This document shows, one piece after another, positions 11,025-19,931 of a stretch of 37,929 bases of DNA. The position numbers were made by a program, and so were the translations under genes. The stretch comes from an uncultured Actinomycetes bacterium (GTDB lineage: Bacteria > Actinomycetota > Acidimicrobiia > Acidimicrobiales > Acidimicrobilacustridaceae). The stretch covers positions 1-37,929 of the forward strand of contig CAMFLJ010000003.1 of NCBI GenBank assembly GCA_945957335.1, read 5' to 3'. The notes beneath the pieces are model-generated. The model did not search any database and had not been told where the DNA came from. It saw only the letters and a program-made list of their open reading frames with translations. The stretch's first letter is position 1. Every line of letters begins with the position of its first letter.

Positions 11025-11369
11025 GTGACCGCCGGCCGGCGGGCGCTGGGCGCCCGGGGCGAGGCGTTGGCGGCGCGGTGGTACGAGGCCCACGGCTACA
11101 CCGTGGTGGCGCGCAACTGGCGCTGCCGCGAGGGCGAGCTCGACCTGGTCCTGGCCCGCGACGGCACCGTGGTGTTCTGCGAGGTCAAGGCCCGCTCGTC
11201 GTCGGCCTACGGGTCGCCGGCCGAGGCCGTCACCCGCACCAAGCAGCTCCGGCTGCGCCGTCTGGCCATGCGGTGGCTCGACGAGCAGGAGGCCCGGCCC
11301 GCGCGGTTGCGCTTCGACGTGGCGGCCGTGCTCGGCTCGCGCGTCGAGGTGATCGAGTCGGCCTTCTAG
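11025..11369 (+). CDS. yraN: YraN/UPF0102 family endonuclease-like protein
   Basis: GARGEALAARWYEAHGYTVVARNWRCREGELDLVLARDGTVVFCEVKARSS (E...D...EVK nuclease signature). GTG start at 11025. Confidence 0.93.
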   Translation: MTAGRRALGARGEALAARWYEAHGYTVVARNWRCREGELDLVLARDGTVVFCEVKARSSSAYGSPAEAVTRTKQLRLRRLAMRWLDEQEARPARLRFDVAAVLGSRVEVIESAF

Positions 11370-12049
11370 GCCGGCGGGCTCGGCGGGGCAGGGGCCAGCA
11401 GCCGCACCACGGCGGTGGTGAGCTCCTCGGCCAGGCCGTCGTCGCCCAGCAGCTCCCGGAGGTGGGTGACCGACGCAGTCGAGAGCAGCACGTCGACGGT
11501 GGCCGCCGTGCCGGCGGGCGCGGTGGCCAGCTCGGGGGCGAACCACGAGCCCACCTGCTCGTGGAGGCGGTCGTGGCGGATGGCCAGGAGGGCAGCGCCC
11601 AGGCGGCTGGTGGGGGCGAGGCGCTCGACCGAGCGCAGCAGCCCGGCCGTGCGGTCGGCCAGCTCGAGGCGCAGGGCCACGAGGGCGGCGGCCCGTTCGG
11701 CGGTGTCACCGCCGGGGGCCTCGGTGGCGAGGCAGTGGGCGATGCTGGGGAACACCTCGGTGGCGACGGCGCCGAAGAGGGCCTCGCGGTCGGGGAAGTA
11801 GCGGAAGATCGTGCGCTCCGACACGCCGCTGACCTCGGCGATGTCGGCGAAGGTGGGCACCGGGTTGCCGCCGTCGACGAGCTCGAGGGTGGCGGCCACG
11901 ACCGCGGCGCGGCCCCGCTCGGCCCGCAGGCGCCGCCCGTCGATCACCGGCTCGGCCGCGCCCCGCACCTGGAGCGCGGCGATCAGCGCGTCGGTGGAGG
12001 CGTCGTCGGCCTCGGCCGTGACGGTGGGGGCGGGGGAGTCGGCGGCCAT
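11366..12049 (-). CDS. TetR/AcrR-family transcriptional regulator
   Basis: AAVVAATLELVDGGNPVPTFADIAEVSGVSERTIFRYFPDREALFGAV helix-turn-helix. Confidence 0.93.
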   Translation of the reverse strand: MAADSPAPTVTAEADDASTDALIAALQVRGAAEPVIDGRRLRAERGRAAVVAATLELVDGGNPVPTFADIAEVSGVSERTIFRYFPDREALFGAVATEVFPSIAHCLATEAPGGDTAERAAALVALRLELADRTAGLLRSVERLAPTSRLGAALLAIRHDRLHEQVGSWFAPELATAPAGTAATVDVLLSTASVTHLRELLGDDGLAEELTTAVVRLLAPAPPSPPA

Positions 12050-12116
12050 GCGGGCGCGACGCTACCGGCTCCCCGTGCCCGGCCTGCCCTAACGTGCGCA
12101 GCGGAGGGGGGACGCC

Positions 12117-12938
12117 ATGGGGGACGAACCGATCGTCGACGTGCTCGACCATGTCTGGTCGTCGACGCTGCAGGCCACCAAGGGGCTCGACGAGGCGGCG
12201 TGGGCCCAGCCGTCGGAGCTGCCGGGCTGGACGCTCAAGGACTGCATGAGCCACGTCGCCGTCATCGAGGCCGGCTTCCTCGGTGAGGCGCCCGACCCGG
12301 TGCCGGTCGACCACCTCGCCCACGTGGTCACGCCCTTCCAGGAGATGATGGAGGTCGGGGTCGAGGCGTGGCGGCCGCTGAGCGGCGCCGAGGTGCGGGC
12401 CCGCTTCGCGGACGTGACCCCCCGCCGCGTCGCCCAGCTGCGCGCCATGTCCGACGACGAGATGGCGGCGCCGTCGTGGTCGCCGATCGGTGAGGTGCCC
12501 TACCGCGAGTTCCTGGTGGTGCGGGCGTTCGACTCGTGGATGCACGAGCAGGACCTGCGCCGGGTGCTCGGCCGGCCCGGTGACCTCGACGGCTTCGCCG
12601 TCGAGCCGGCGCTGCTCCGGTTCCGGGCGGCGCTCCCGGCCGTGGTCGGCAAGCGGGCCGGCGCGCCCGACGGCGCCCGCATCGTGGTGCGCACCACCGG
12701 GCCGACCGAGGTCGAGCTTGGCCTGGTCGTGGAGGGTCGGGCCCGCCTGGTCGACGCGGCCGAACTGGCCTCGTGGGCCGAGCCGACGGTGGCCGTGACC
12801 CTCCCGTTCGAGGCCCTGGTGGCCCTCGGCGGGGGCCGGTGGGGCCGTGAGCGTGCCGAGGCGGCGGGTGGGGTGGCCTACGAAGGCGACGTCGAGCTCG
12901 GGCACCGGGTGCTCGACAGCCTGGCCTTCACCCCCTGA
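12117..12938 (+). CDS. Maleylpyruvate isomerase-family / mycothiol-dependent enzyme (DinB-like fold)
   Basis: VLDHVWSSTLQATKGLDEAAWAQPSELPGWTLKDCMSHVAVIEAG...VRAFDSWMHEQDLRRVLGRPGDLD matches the TIGR03083/MDMPI-type N-terminal domain by recognition. Confidence 0.85.
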   Translation: MGDEPIVDVLDHVWSSTLQATKGLDEAAWAQPSELPGWTLKDCMSHVAVIEAGFLGEAPDPVPVDHLAHVVTPFQEMMEVGVEAWRPLSGAEVRARFADVTPRRVAQLRAMSDDEMAAPSWSPIGEVPYREFLVVRAFDSWMHEQDLRRVLGRPGDLDGFAVEPALLRFRAALPAVVGKRAGAPDGARIVVRTTGPTEVELGLVVEGRARLVDAAELASWAEPTVAVTLPFEALVALGGGRWGRERAEAAGGVAYEGDVELGHRVLDSLAFTP

Positions 12939-13184
12939 GCCGGCCCGGGACGCCTCTGAGGGCCCGCTGGGGCCCCGTCTTGGCCCTCCCGGCCGGGGTT
13001 GGCGCGCCCGTCGGTTGCCCCCGAGGTGTGACGGGGATCATTTCCTGACGGATCCGTCCGACTTTGCCGGAACTTTGCCTGTGCCCAACCTGCCGCTGTG
13101 CTTGCCACCGCAATCATGTGCCCCGACGAGTGTGGCGGAGACACACCAGCAGCAACCACAGCTACACGACGCCGGGAGGATGTC

Positions 13185-13661
13185 ATGGCAATCGAGTTCG
13201 GTACCCGCAAGATGATCGTCGCCGCCGCAGTGGGGGGCACCGCCCTCCTCCTCGGGGGCATCACGGTGGCCGCCGCGCAGAACGGTGACGGCCCCCGCCT
13301 TCGCCCCGCCGCGGTGGTCGACACGACCCTCGACACGAGCACGACCGACACCACGGTCACGGACACGACCGACACCACGGTCACCGACACCACGGACACC
13401 ACCGTCGACCCCACGTCGACCACGGTCGTCGACGACCACGGCAACGACGCGGACGACGACGACGCCGTCGAGGGCACCACCTCGAGCACCGTCCGTCACC
13501 ACGAGGACGAGGACGAGAACGAGGACGAGAGCGAGCACGAGGACGGTGACCACCACCGTGGCGAGGGTGGCGGCACCACCTCCACCACCGTGGCCGGCAC
13601 CGCCGGCACCTCTGGCACGTCGGGCCGGGGCGGCAGCGGCCACCACGGCGGCGACGACTGA
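13185..13661 (+). CDS. Secreted or membrane-anchored low-complexity Thr/Asp/Glu/His-rich protein
   Basis: Signal/TM segment MIVAAAVGGTALLLGGITVAAAQ, then DTTVTDTTDTTVTDTTDTTV repeats and HHEDEDENEDESEHEDGDHH. GGGAGGA ribosome-binding site before the ATG. Confidence 0.75.
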   Translation: MAIEFGTRKMIVAAAVGGTALLLGGITVAAAQNGDGPRLRPAAVVDTTLDTSTTDTTVTDTTDTTVTDTTDTTVDPTSTTVVDDHGNDADDDDAVEGTTSSTVRHHEDEDENEDESEHEDGDHHRGEGGGTTSTTVAGTAGTSGTSGRGGSGHHGGDD

Positions 13662-13706
13662 GACGTCATCGTTGGGAGCGGCTCGGCCAGGCCGTAGCGT
13701 TCGGGC

Positions 13707-14366
13707 ATGGCCGAGCCCTCCGACATCGAGTTCTTCTTCGACCCGATCTGCCCGTTCGCCTGGGTGACGAGTCGATGGATCACCGCAGTGGCGCCCCAGC
13801 GGGGCGCCACTGTCGCGTGGCGCTTCATCTGCCTCTCGATCGTCAACGAGGGCAAGGACTACGCCACGGAGTTCCCGCCCGCCTACCCGACGCTGCACGG
13901 CCTGGGCCGCACCCTCCTGCGGGTGGCGGCGGCCGCCCGTGAGGCCGGCGGCAACGAGACCGTCGCCGCGTTCTACTCGGCGTGCGGTGCCCGCCTCCAC
14001 GTCGGCGGTGGCACCGTCGCCCTCTGGAAGGGCGAGCCGGTCCCCGACGACCTCGTCGCGTCGATCCTGGCCGACGCCGGCCTCGACCCCGCGCTGGCCG
14101 CGGCGGCCGACGACCCCGGCCGCGACGTCGTGCTGCGCGAGGAGAGCGAGCTCGCGCTCTCTCGGACCGGGCCCGACGTGGGCACGCCGATCCTCACCTT
14201 CGATCCCGGCCTGCCCACCGAGTCGTCGCTCTTCGGGCCGGTGATCTCCAAGGCGCCCACGGGCGACGAGGCCCTCGAGCTGTTCGACGCCGTGCGCACC
14301 CTCGCCCGCACCCACACCTTCGCCGAGCTCAAGCGGTCGCTGCGCGACCCGATCGAGTTCTCATGA
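13707..14366 (+). CDS. DsbA-family protein similar to mycothiol-dependent nitroreductase Rv2466c
   Basis: IEFFFDPICPFAWVTSRWI (CPxxxW context) and overall layout typical of Rv2466c-type DsbA proteins. Confidence 0.85.
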   Translation: MAEPSDIEFFFDPICPFAWVTSRWITAVAPQRGATVAWRFICLSIVNEGKDYATEFPPAYPTLHGLGRTLLRVAAAAREAGGNETVAAFYSACGARLHVGGGTVALWKGEPVPDDLVASILADAGLDPALAAAADDPGRDVVLREESELALSRTGPDVGTPILTFDPGLPTESSLFGPVISKAPTGDEALELFDAVRTLARTHTFAELKRSLRDPIEFS

Positions 14367-14644
14367 GCTCCGAAGGGGCCGACGCCACTGACGCCGCCCC
14401 CGAGCCGGGACCGGATGTGCCGGTCGTGCTGTGGCGCCCCGGATGTGGGTTCTGCCGGCTGCTGTTCTCGAACCTCGACCGCCACGACGTGGCCTACGAG
14501 GTCCGCAACATCTGGGACGACGACGAGGCCCGGGCCCTGCTGAACGAGCGCATCGGCTGCGAGACGGTGCCCAGCGTGCTGATCGACGGCGAGCTGCTCG
14601 TGAACCCGTCGATCACCGACGTGCTCGAGCGCCTGGACGCCTGA
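14363..14644 (+). CDS. Glutaredoxin/mycoredoxin-like protein
   Basis: VVLWRPGCGFCRLLFSNLDRHDVAYEVRNIWDDDEARALL...CETVPSVLIDGELLVNPS; CGFC active site. ATGA overlap with the preceding gene. Confidence 0.88.
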   Translation: MSSEGADATDAAPEPGPDVPVVLWRPGCGFCRLLFSNLDRHDVAYEVRNIWDDDEARALLNERIGCETVPSVLIDGELLVNPSITDVLERLDA

Positions 14645-14645
14645 G

Positions 14646-15647
14646 GTGCCCGGGTCACCGCGGCGGCGGGCCGCCGCCCTCGCCCCGGCCGTGGTCGCGG
14701 TGGTCGCGGTGGTCGTCCCGGGCTGTGCGTCGGGCTCCACGGCCGCGCCGGGCGACGCGTCGCTCATCCCGCCGGAATCGGTCACCGAGGCACCCACCGG
14801 GGCGACCGCGGTGACCGCGGCGCAGCTGTGCGCCGACACGGTCGCGACCGAGGTGGGGGCCGCTCCAACGGGGCTCACCGAGGCGTCGGGCCTGGCCGCC
14901 AGCCGCGCCCACGCAGGGGTGCTGTGGTCCCACGACGACTCGGGGGGCGCTCCCGAGGTGTTCGCCCTCGGCGTCGACGGTTCCGACCAGGGCAGCGTCT
15001 CGGTGTCGGGTGCGCCGGCGGTCGACTGGGAGGACATCGCGCTCCTGCCCGGGCGGGACGGCGGCGCCGACCGCCTGGTGATCGGCGACATCGGCGACAA
15101 CCCGGAAGCGGGCGAGCGGGACACCGTGCCCGCCCGCCTGGTGATCGTCGACGAGCCCGCCCCGCCGGGCGCGGGCGCGACGGGTGCCACCGGGCCCGCC
15201 ACCGTGGTGGCCGTCGCCTACCCCGATGGCGCCCGCGACGCCGAGACCGTCCTGGCCGACCCTCGCACCGGCGACGTGTTCGTCGTCTCCAAGCAGTGGG
15301 ACGGGGCGGCCACGGGCGTCTACCGGGTGCCGTCGCTGACGGCGTCGGGTGCCACCCCGGTGACCATGGAGCGGGTCGCGTCGGTGGGGGGCGACGCCAT
15401 CCTGGCGACCGGCGGCGACGTGTCGCCCGACGGCTCGATCATCGCCCTGCGGACCTATCCCGACGTGCGCCTGTGGGATCGCGGCCCCGACGAGACCGTG
15501 GCCCAGGCGCTGGCCCGCCCGCCGACCTGCACGCTGCCGGTGGTCGAGCGCCAGGGCGAGGCCGTGGCCTTCACCGCCGACGGCCGTGGCTTCGTCACCA
15601 TCTCCGAAGGGGCCGACGTGCCCCTGCACGTTCGCCGGCTCCCCTAG
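14646..15647 (+). CDS. Putative lipoprotein, beta-propeller-like secreted protein
   Basis: Signal peptide AALAPAVVAVVAVVVPGC with lipobox-like VPGC; body has repeated beta-rich segments (DIALLPGRDGG, IGDIGDN, GDVFVVSKQWDG). Confidence 0.65.
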   Translation: MPGSPRRRAAALAPAVVAVVAVVVPGCASGSTAAPGDASLIPPESVTEAPTGATAVTAAQLCADTVATEVGAAPTGLTEASGLAASRAHAGVLWSHDDSGGAPEVFALGVDGSDQGSVSVSGAPAVDWEDIALLPGRDGGADRLVIGDIGDNPEAGERDTVPARLVIVDEPAPPGAGATGATGPATVVAVAYPDGARDAETVLADPRTGDVFVVSKQWDGAATGVYRVPSLTASGATPVTMERVASVGGDAILATGGDVSPDGSIIALRTYPDVRLWDRGPDETVAQALARPPTCTLPVVERQGEAVAFTADGRGFVTISEGADVPLHVRRLP

Positions 15648-15674
15648 CGGCGAGGACCCCGGCGGCTCGGCGGC

Positions 15675-16607
15675 TCAGGGCTCGAGGACGACCTTGATGG
15701 CGCCGGCGGCCCGGTCGGCCGCGGTGGCGAAGGCCTCGGCGGCGGCGTCGAGCGGGAACCGGTGGGTGATGATGGCGTCGGCCAGCTCGGGGCGGGAGGC
15801 CAGCATGGCGGCGGCGACGTCGATGTCTCGCGACGGGCCCGAGCGGTTGTACATGACGGCCGGGACCATCGAGATCTCCTTCATGCAGACCTCGAGGCCG
15901 GGCATCTCGACGGTGCCGTCCCAGTAGCTGGCCAGCAGCACGATGGTGCCGCCGGGGCGGCAGCGCCGGGCGGCGTCGGCCAGCGCCGACGCGGTGCCGG
16001 CCGCCTCGATCACGACGTCGTAGCCGTCGGTGGGCTCGCCCGCACCCAGGCGGGCGGCGGCCTCGCGCTGTCGGTCGTGGCGGGCCACGAGGTCGACAGT
16101 GGCGCCGGTGGCCTGGGCGGCGACGAGCGCGGTCTGGCCGATGGTGCCGCCACCGATGACGGCCACGCGCTGGCCGCCGGTGATGCCACCGCGGCGCACG
16201 CCGTGGACGGCCACGGCGAGGGGCTCGACCAGGCAGCCCTCGGACACGTCGACGCCGACCGGCAGGGGAGCGAGGGCGGAGGCGGGCACCAGGCACTCCT
16301 CGGCCATGCCGCCGTCGTGGCCGACGCCGAACACGATGCCGGGGCCGAGCGTGCACTGGTGGTAGTCGCCGGCGACGCAGGGGCCGCACTCGCCGCACGG
16401 GGCGAGCGGCTCGACCGCGACGGCCCGGCCGTCGGGCGTGATGCCGGCGAACTCGTGGCCGAACGTGAGCGGCAGCCCCATGGGCAGCAGGTGCAGGTCG
16501 GACCCGCAGATGCCGGCCGAGGCCACCTTCACCACCACGCCCTCACCCTCGGGGCGCGCCACCTCGACGACGGCGGCGTTCCCCTCGACGCAACGGACTG
16601 CCTTCAT
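15675..16607 (-). CDS. Zinc-binding alcohol dehydrogenase family protein
   Basis: GICGSDLHLLP, GHEFAGI, CGECGPCVAGDYHQC structural-zinc cysteines, VAVIGGGTIGQTALVAAQATGA Rossmann motif. Confidence 0.93.
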   Translation of the reverse strand: MKAVRCVEGNAAVVEVARPEGEGVVVKVASAGICGSDLHLLPMGLPLTFGHEFAGITPDGRAVAVEPLAPCGECGPCVAGDYHQCTLGPGIVFGVGHDGGMAEECLVPASALAPLPVGVDVSEGCLVEPLAVAVHGVRRGGITGGQRVAVIGGGTIGQTALVAAQATGATVDLVARHDRQREAAARLGAGEPTDGYDVVIEAAGTASALADAARRCRPGGTIVLLASYWDGTVEMPGLEVCMKEISMVPAVMYNRSGPSRDIDVAAAMLASRPELADAIITHRFPLDAAAEAFATAADRAAGAIKVVLEP

Positions 16608-16682
16608 GTCGACCCCCTCGTGTCGGTGCGAGAGGATCGCAGACGCCGGGCGCCCGTGGCGACCCGGCGGGGAGCGGCTGGC

Positions 16683-17156
16683 TCAGGAAGGCTCGACGTG
16701 CTGGGCCAGGTAGAGCTGCTCGCCGAGCGAGGCCACCAGCGAGAGCTGGGTCTCGAGCCAGTCGGCGTGCTCCTCCTCGCCCTCGAGGATGTGCTCGAGG
16801 AGGTCACGGCTGCCGTGGTCGCTCTTGGAGTAGCAGAGCTCGATGCCACGGGTGAGGCGGGCGACGGCCTCGACCTCGACGTCGAGCGCGAGCTGCAGCT
16901 TCTCGGGGACGTCCTCGCCCACGCGGACGGTGCCGAGGCGCTGGAGGTTCGGGACGCCGTCGAGGTAGAGGATCCGCTCGATGAGCGCCTCGGCGTCCTT
17001 CATCTCGTCGATGGACTCCTCGCGGAACTTCGAGGCGAGCTTGTCGTAGCCCCAGTTGTCGCACATCTTGGCGTCGATGAAGTACTGGTTGATCGCCGTG
17101 AGCTCGGCGGTCAGCACCTCGTTCAGCAGCTCGATGACCTCTGCGTCGCCGTTCAT
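16683..17156 (-). CDS. bfr: Bacterioferritin
   Basis: [74 protein letters not shown]...[16 protein letters not shown] lies 6 nt before the ATG at 17156; alternative start at 17162. Confidence 0.96.
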   Translation of the reverse strand: MNGDAEVIELLNEVLTAELTAINQYFIDAKMCDNWGYDKLASKFREESIDEMKDAEALIERILYLDGVPNLQRLGTVRVGEDVPEKLQLALDVEVEAVARLTRGIELCYSKSDHGSRDLLEHILEGEEEHADWLETQLSLVASLGEQLYLAQHVEPS

Positions 17157-17253
17157 GAACATCTCCAGGGGTGGGGGCGAGGGGTCCCGCCGGTCGCGTG
17201 GCCAGGGTAGATCGCGGCCACGGGGTGCGGGGACGGGCGTGCGGGCGTGGCGC

Positions 17254-17469
17254 TCAGAGCGCGGGCACGGCGCGGGAGGGGGCCCCGCAGGCGACCTCGG
17301 CGGGCTCGCCGGTGCGGCGCGAGACGGTGTCGGCCACCACCGGGAGGCAGCCACCGCAGTCGGTGCCGGCGCCGCAGATGTCGCTGACCTCGGACACCGT
17401 GCGCGCGCCGTGGTCGACGGCGGCCTCGATGTCACGGTGGCTCACCACCTTGCAGTGGCAGACGATCAC
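17254..17469 (-). CDS. bfd: (2Fe-2S)-binding bacterioferritin-associated ferredoxin
   Basis: [45 protein letters not shown]: four-cysteine BFD motif. GTG start at 17469 preceded by GGAGG; the ORF track extends to a TTG at 17481. Confidence 0.92.
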   Translation of the reverse strand: MIVCHCKVVSHRDIEAAVDHGARTVSEVSDICGAGTDCGGCLPVVADTVSRRTGEPAEVACGAPSRAVPAL

Positions 17470-17526
17470 GGTGCCCTCCAACCGAGCGGTTGACGACGCT
17501 CCGCCGGCCCTGCGGCGGAGTGGGGC

Positions 17527-17543
17527 TTAGGTTGCCCTAACAC
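17527..17543. promoter_or_regulatory. DtxR/IdeR-like iron box upstream of bfd-bfr (box A)
   Basis: TTAGGTTGCCCTAACAC: the TTAGG-N4-CCTAA core of the IdeR/DtxR consensus (TTAGGTTAGSCTAACCTAA). Confidence 0.75.
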
Positions 17544-17600
17544 GCGCCGATCGTCAAGCCGACCTTGGTCCCGGTCCGGGGTTGCCAAAGGTCCCGAATC

Positions 17601-17622
17601 GGTGTTAGGAATGCCTAACACC
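17601..17622. promoter_or_regulatory. DtxR/IdeR-like iron box (box B)
   Basis: GGTGTTAGG-AATG-CCTAACACC: perfect 9-bp inverted repeat with the same TTAGG-N4-CCTAA core as box A. Confidence 0.72.
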
Positions 17623-17693
17623 AAGCCCGGGCCGAGCCGTCGTTGAGGGGCGACGGCCCGGCCCGGGCCGTGTGCCCCGGCCCCGCCGGCACC

Positions 17694-18239
17694 TCAGCCC
17701 CGATCGAGCTCGGCGAGCAGGGCGTACAGCGGGTCGTCGGGGCCGCGACGCCCCACGGTGTCGGTGGCCGGGATCTCCCAGCGGCTGCCCTCGGCCGGGG
17801 CTGTCACCCACTCGGTGGTGGCGATGCGCCGGGCGATCCGCCAGGGGCCCCCGTCGCGGCGCTCGAGGCGGTCGAGGTAGCGGAAGCCGACCGTGAGGTT
17901 CCGCCGCGGGTCGGGGTCGTCACTGCGGTGGTGGGAGATGCCGTAGGTCTCGGCCACCGCCGCGTCGCCCGCCACCGTGGAGAGGTGGTTGGCCACCAGG
18001 TGCATCGTCGAGGCGTAGCGGCCGAGCAGCCGAAACGCCCACGCCACGAACTCGTCGATCGTGCCGTCGAAGGCCCCGTGGGTGTCGGTGGCATCGGGGT
18101 GGTAGCAGTCGCGGACCATCGCCTCGTCCATCCGGTCGATGCCTCGGCAGTAGCGCAGGACGACCTCGTGGATCGCCTGCTTGTCGAGCAGCTCGGCGAG
18201 CGCGGCGGGCCCGGGCGGGGAGGGTGGGGGCGGGGTCAC
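17694..18239 (-). CDS. SnoaL-like / nuclear transport factor 2 family protein
   Basis: LAELLDKQAIHEVVLRYCRGIDRMDEAMVRDCYHPDATDTHGAFDGTIDEFVAWAF is a typical SnoaL_4-like N-terminus. Start at GTG 18239 or upstream at 18281. Confidence 0.87.
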   Translation of the reverse strand: MTPPPPSPPGPAALAELLDKQAIHEVVLRYCRGIDRMDEAMVRDCYHPDATDTHGAFDGTIDEFVAWAFRLLGRYASTMHLVANHLSTVAGDAAVAETYGISHHRSDDPDPRRNLTVGFRYLDRLERRDGGPWRIARRIATTEWVTAPAEGSRWEIPATDTVGRRGPDDPLYALLAELDRG

Positions 18240-18350
18240 GTCTGCGGAGCGTAGGTTCCTGGTATCAACACAGGGAGCCATCCAGGCGGACGACCACGGG
18301 CTGCGGGCCCGATCGGCGGTCGGCGGCCCGGTTCCCAGGAGTGTCCGCCC

Positions 18351-19931
18351 GTGTCCGTCCCCATCTCCACCACCGCGCCGTCAGGCCTGCTCGCCGCGGC
18401 GCGGCGCGCCCCGGCCACCGCGCGCTCGTGGCTGGCACGGCTCCCGTGGGAGGCGCGGATGGTCGTGCTGGTGGGGCTCGCGACCCTCGTGGCCCGCCTG
18501 CCCGGCCTTCTCTACAACGGCCTGTTCGATCGCGACGAGGCCTACCTCAGCGTGATGGGCGACGTCATGCGCGGCGGAGGCTCGCTCTACGTCGACGTCA
18601 TCGACCGCAAGCCGCCCGTCGTCCCCCTCGCCTACGGGCTGGTGCGCGACCTCAGCGTCGACATGCGGGCCGTGCGCCTCCTCCTCACCGTCGGCGTGCT
18701 CGTCAACGGCGTGCTCGTCGCCCTGCTCGTGCGTCGCCTCGCCGGCGCCGACGGATCGACCACCAGCCGCACCCGCGTCGACCGGGCCGCCACCGCGGCC
18801 GGCGTGCTGGCGGTGCTTGCCACGTGCTGGTTCCTCCCGGCCGACGCCCAGGCCGCCAACTTCGAGCTGTGGGGCCTGGCGCCCGCCACCGGTGCGGTGC
18901 TCGCCGCCATCTGGGCGCGGGGCCGCCGCGACGGCGCCTGGCGCTGGTTCCTGGTGGCCGGCGCCCTCGTCGCCCTCGCCGCCCACATCAAGCAGCCCTA
19001 CATCGCCGTCGCCGCGCCGGTGGCCTGGGAGGCGCTGCGGGGGCGCTCCGCTCGGGGGGCCAAGCTCGCCGCCGCGACGGCCGGAGCGGTGCTGGCCACC
19101 CTCCCGATGGCGCTGCTGGTCGACCTCGGCTCGCTCTACCGCTGGGCGTGGGCCGACAACGGCGACTACCTCGACGGTGGCCTGTCGATGGCCCGGGCCT
19201 TCGGCGTGGGCCTCGGGCTCACCGTGGTGTTCCTCTGCTTCCACGCCCCGCTGCTCTACGGCTTCTGGGCGGCCGTCACCCGCCGGGTGCGCCTCGACCC
19301 GACCGTCGTGGTGTGGGTCCTGGCCTCGCTCGCGGTGGTGCCGCTCGGGCTGCGCTTCTTCGGCCACTACTACCAGCAGGTCGTGCCGCCCCTCGCCGTG
19401 CTCACCGGCGTGGCCCTGGCCACCGCGCCCCGGTGGGCGTGGCGGATCGTGGGCGCGGGCGCGGTGGTGGCCACCACGGTGCTGCTCGCGGTGTCGTTCG
19501 TGCACCGGCCCGACCTCACCGACTTCACCTCCGTCGGTCGCTACGTGCAGAGCACGACCTCGCCGAACGACCGCATCCTCGTGTGGGGCGCCCTCCCCGA
19601 CGTGTACGTGTCGGCCCAGCGCCAGCCGTCCGGGGTGTTCCTGCACGACGGCTACCTCACCGGCAACTGGGCCAGCCGCGAGGTGCCCCTCGACCCGGGT
19701 GTCGTGGCCGACGAGCCGTTCCGCGACCGGTGGGCGCTGTTCCTCGCCGACCTGGCCGCCGACCCGCCCGAGATCATCATCGACGCCGCCCGCCCCGGCA
19801 CCGACTGGGCGGCGTACTCGCCGTCGAAGTACCCGATCGGCACGCTGATGCAGCAGTGCTACCGGCAGGTGACCGTGCTCGACGGCCTGCCGGTGTGGGC
19901 CCGCGACCACTCGGCCTGCCCCACCCCGTAG
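18351..19931 (+). CDS. Multi-pass membrane protein, GT-C-type glycosyltransferase-like
   Basis: Many TM segments; RLPGLLYNGLFDRDEAYLSVMGDVMRGGGSLYVDVIDRKPP resembles the first extracytoplasmic loop with acidic motif of GT-C (PMT/ArnT-like) enzymes. Confidence 0.75.
   Translation: MSVPISTTAPSGLLAAARRAPATARSWLARLPWEARMVVLVGLATLVARLPGLLYNGLFDRDEAYLSVMGDVMRGGGSLYVDVIDRKPPVVPLAYGLVRDLSVDMRAVRLLLTVGVLVNGVLVALLVRRLAGADGSTTSRTRVDRAATAAGVLAVLATCWFLPADAQAANFELWGLAPATGAVLAAIWARGRRDGAWRWFLVAGALVALAAHIKQPYIAVAAPVAWEALRGRSARGAKLAAATAGAVLATLPMALLVDLGSLYRWAWADNGDYLDGGLSMARAFGVGLGLTVVFLCFHAPLLYGFWAAVTRRVRLDPTVVVWVLASLAVVPLGLRFFGHYYQQVVPPLAVLTGVALATAPRWAWRIVGAGAVVATTVLLAVSFVHRPDLTDFTSVGRYVQSTTSPNDRILVWGALPDVYVSAQRQPSGVFLHDGYLTGNWASREVPLDPGVVADEPFRDRWALFLADLAADPPEIIIDAARPGTDWAAYSPSKYPIGTLMQQCYRQVTVLDGLPVWARDHSACPTP

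Noticed and set aside
13047-13058. GACGGATCCGTC 12-bp palindrome and repeated ACTTTGCC upstream of the Thr-rich protein, considered as an operator or riboswitch
   Set aside because: Too short to distinguish from chance in high-GC DNA, and no match to a riboswitch core that I can support.
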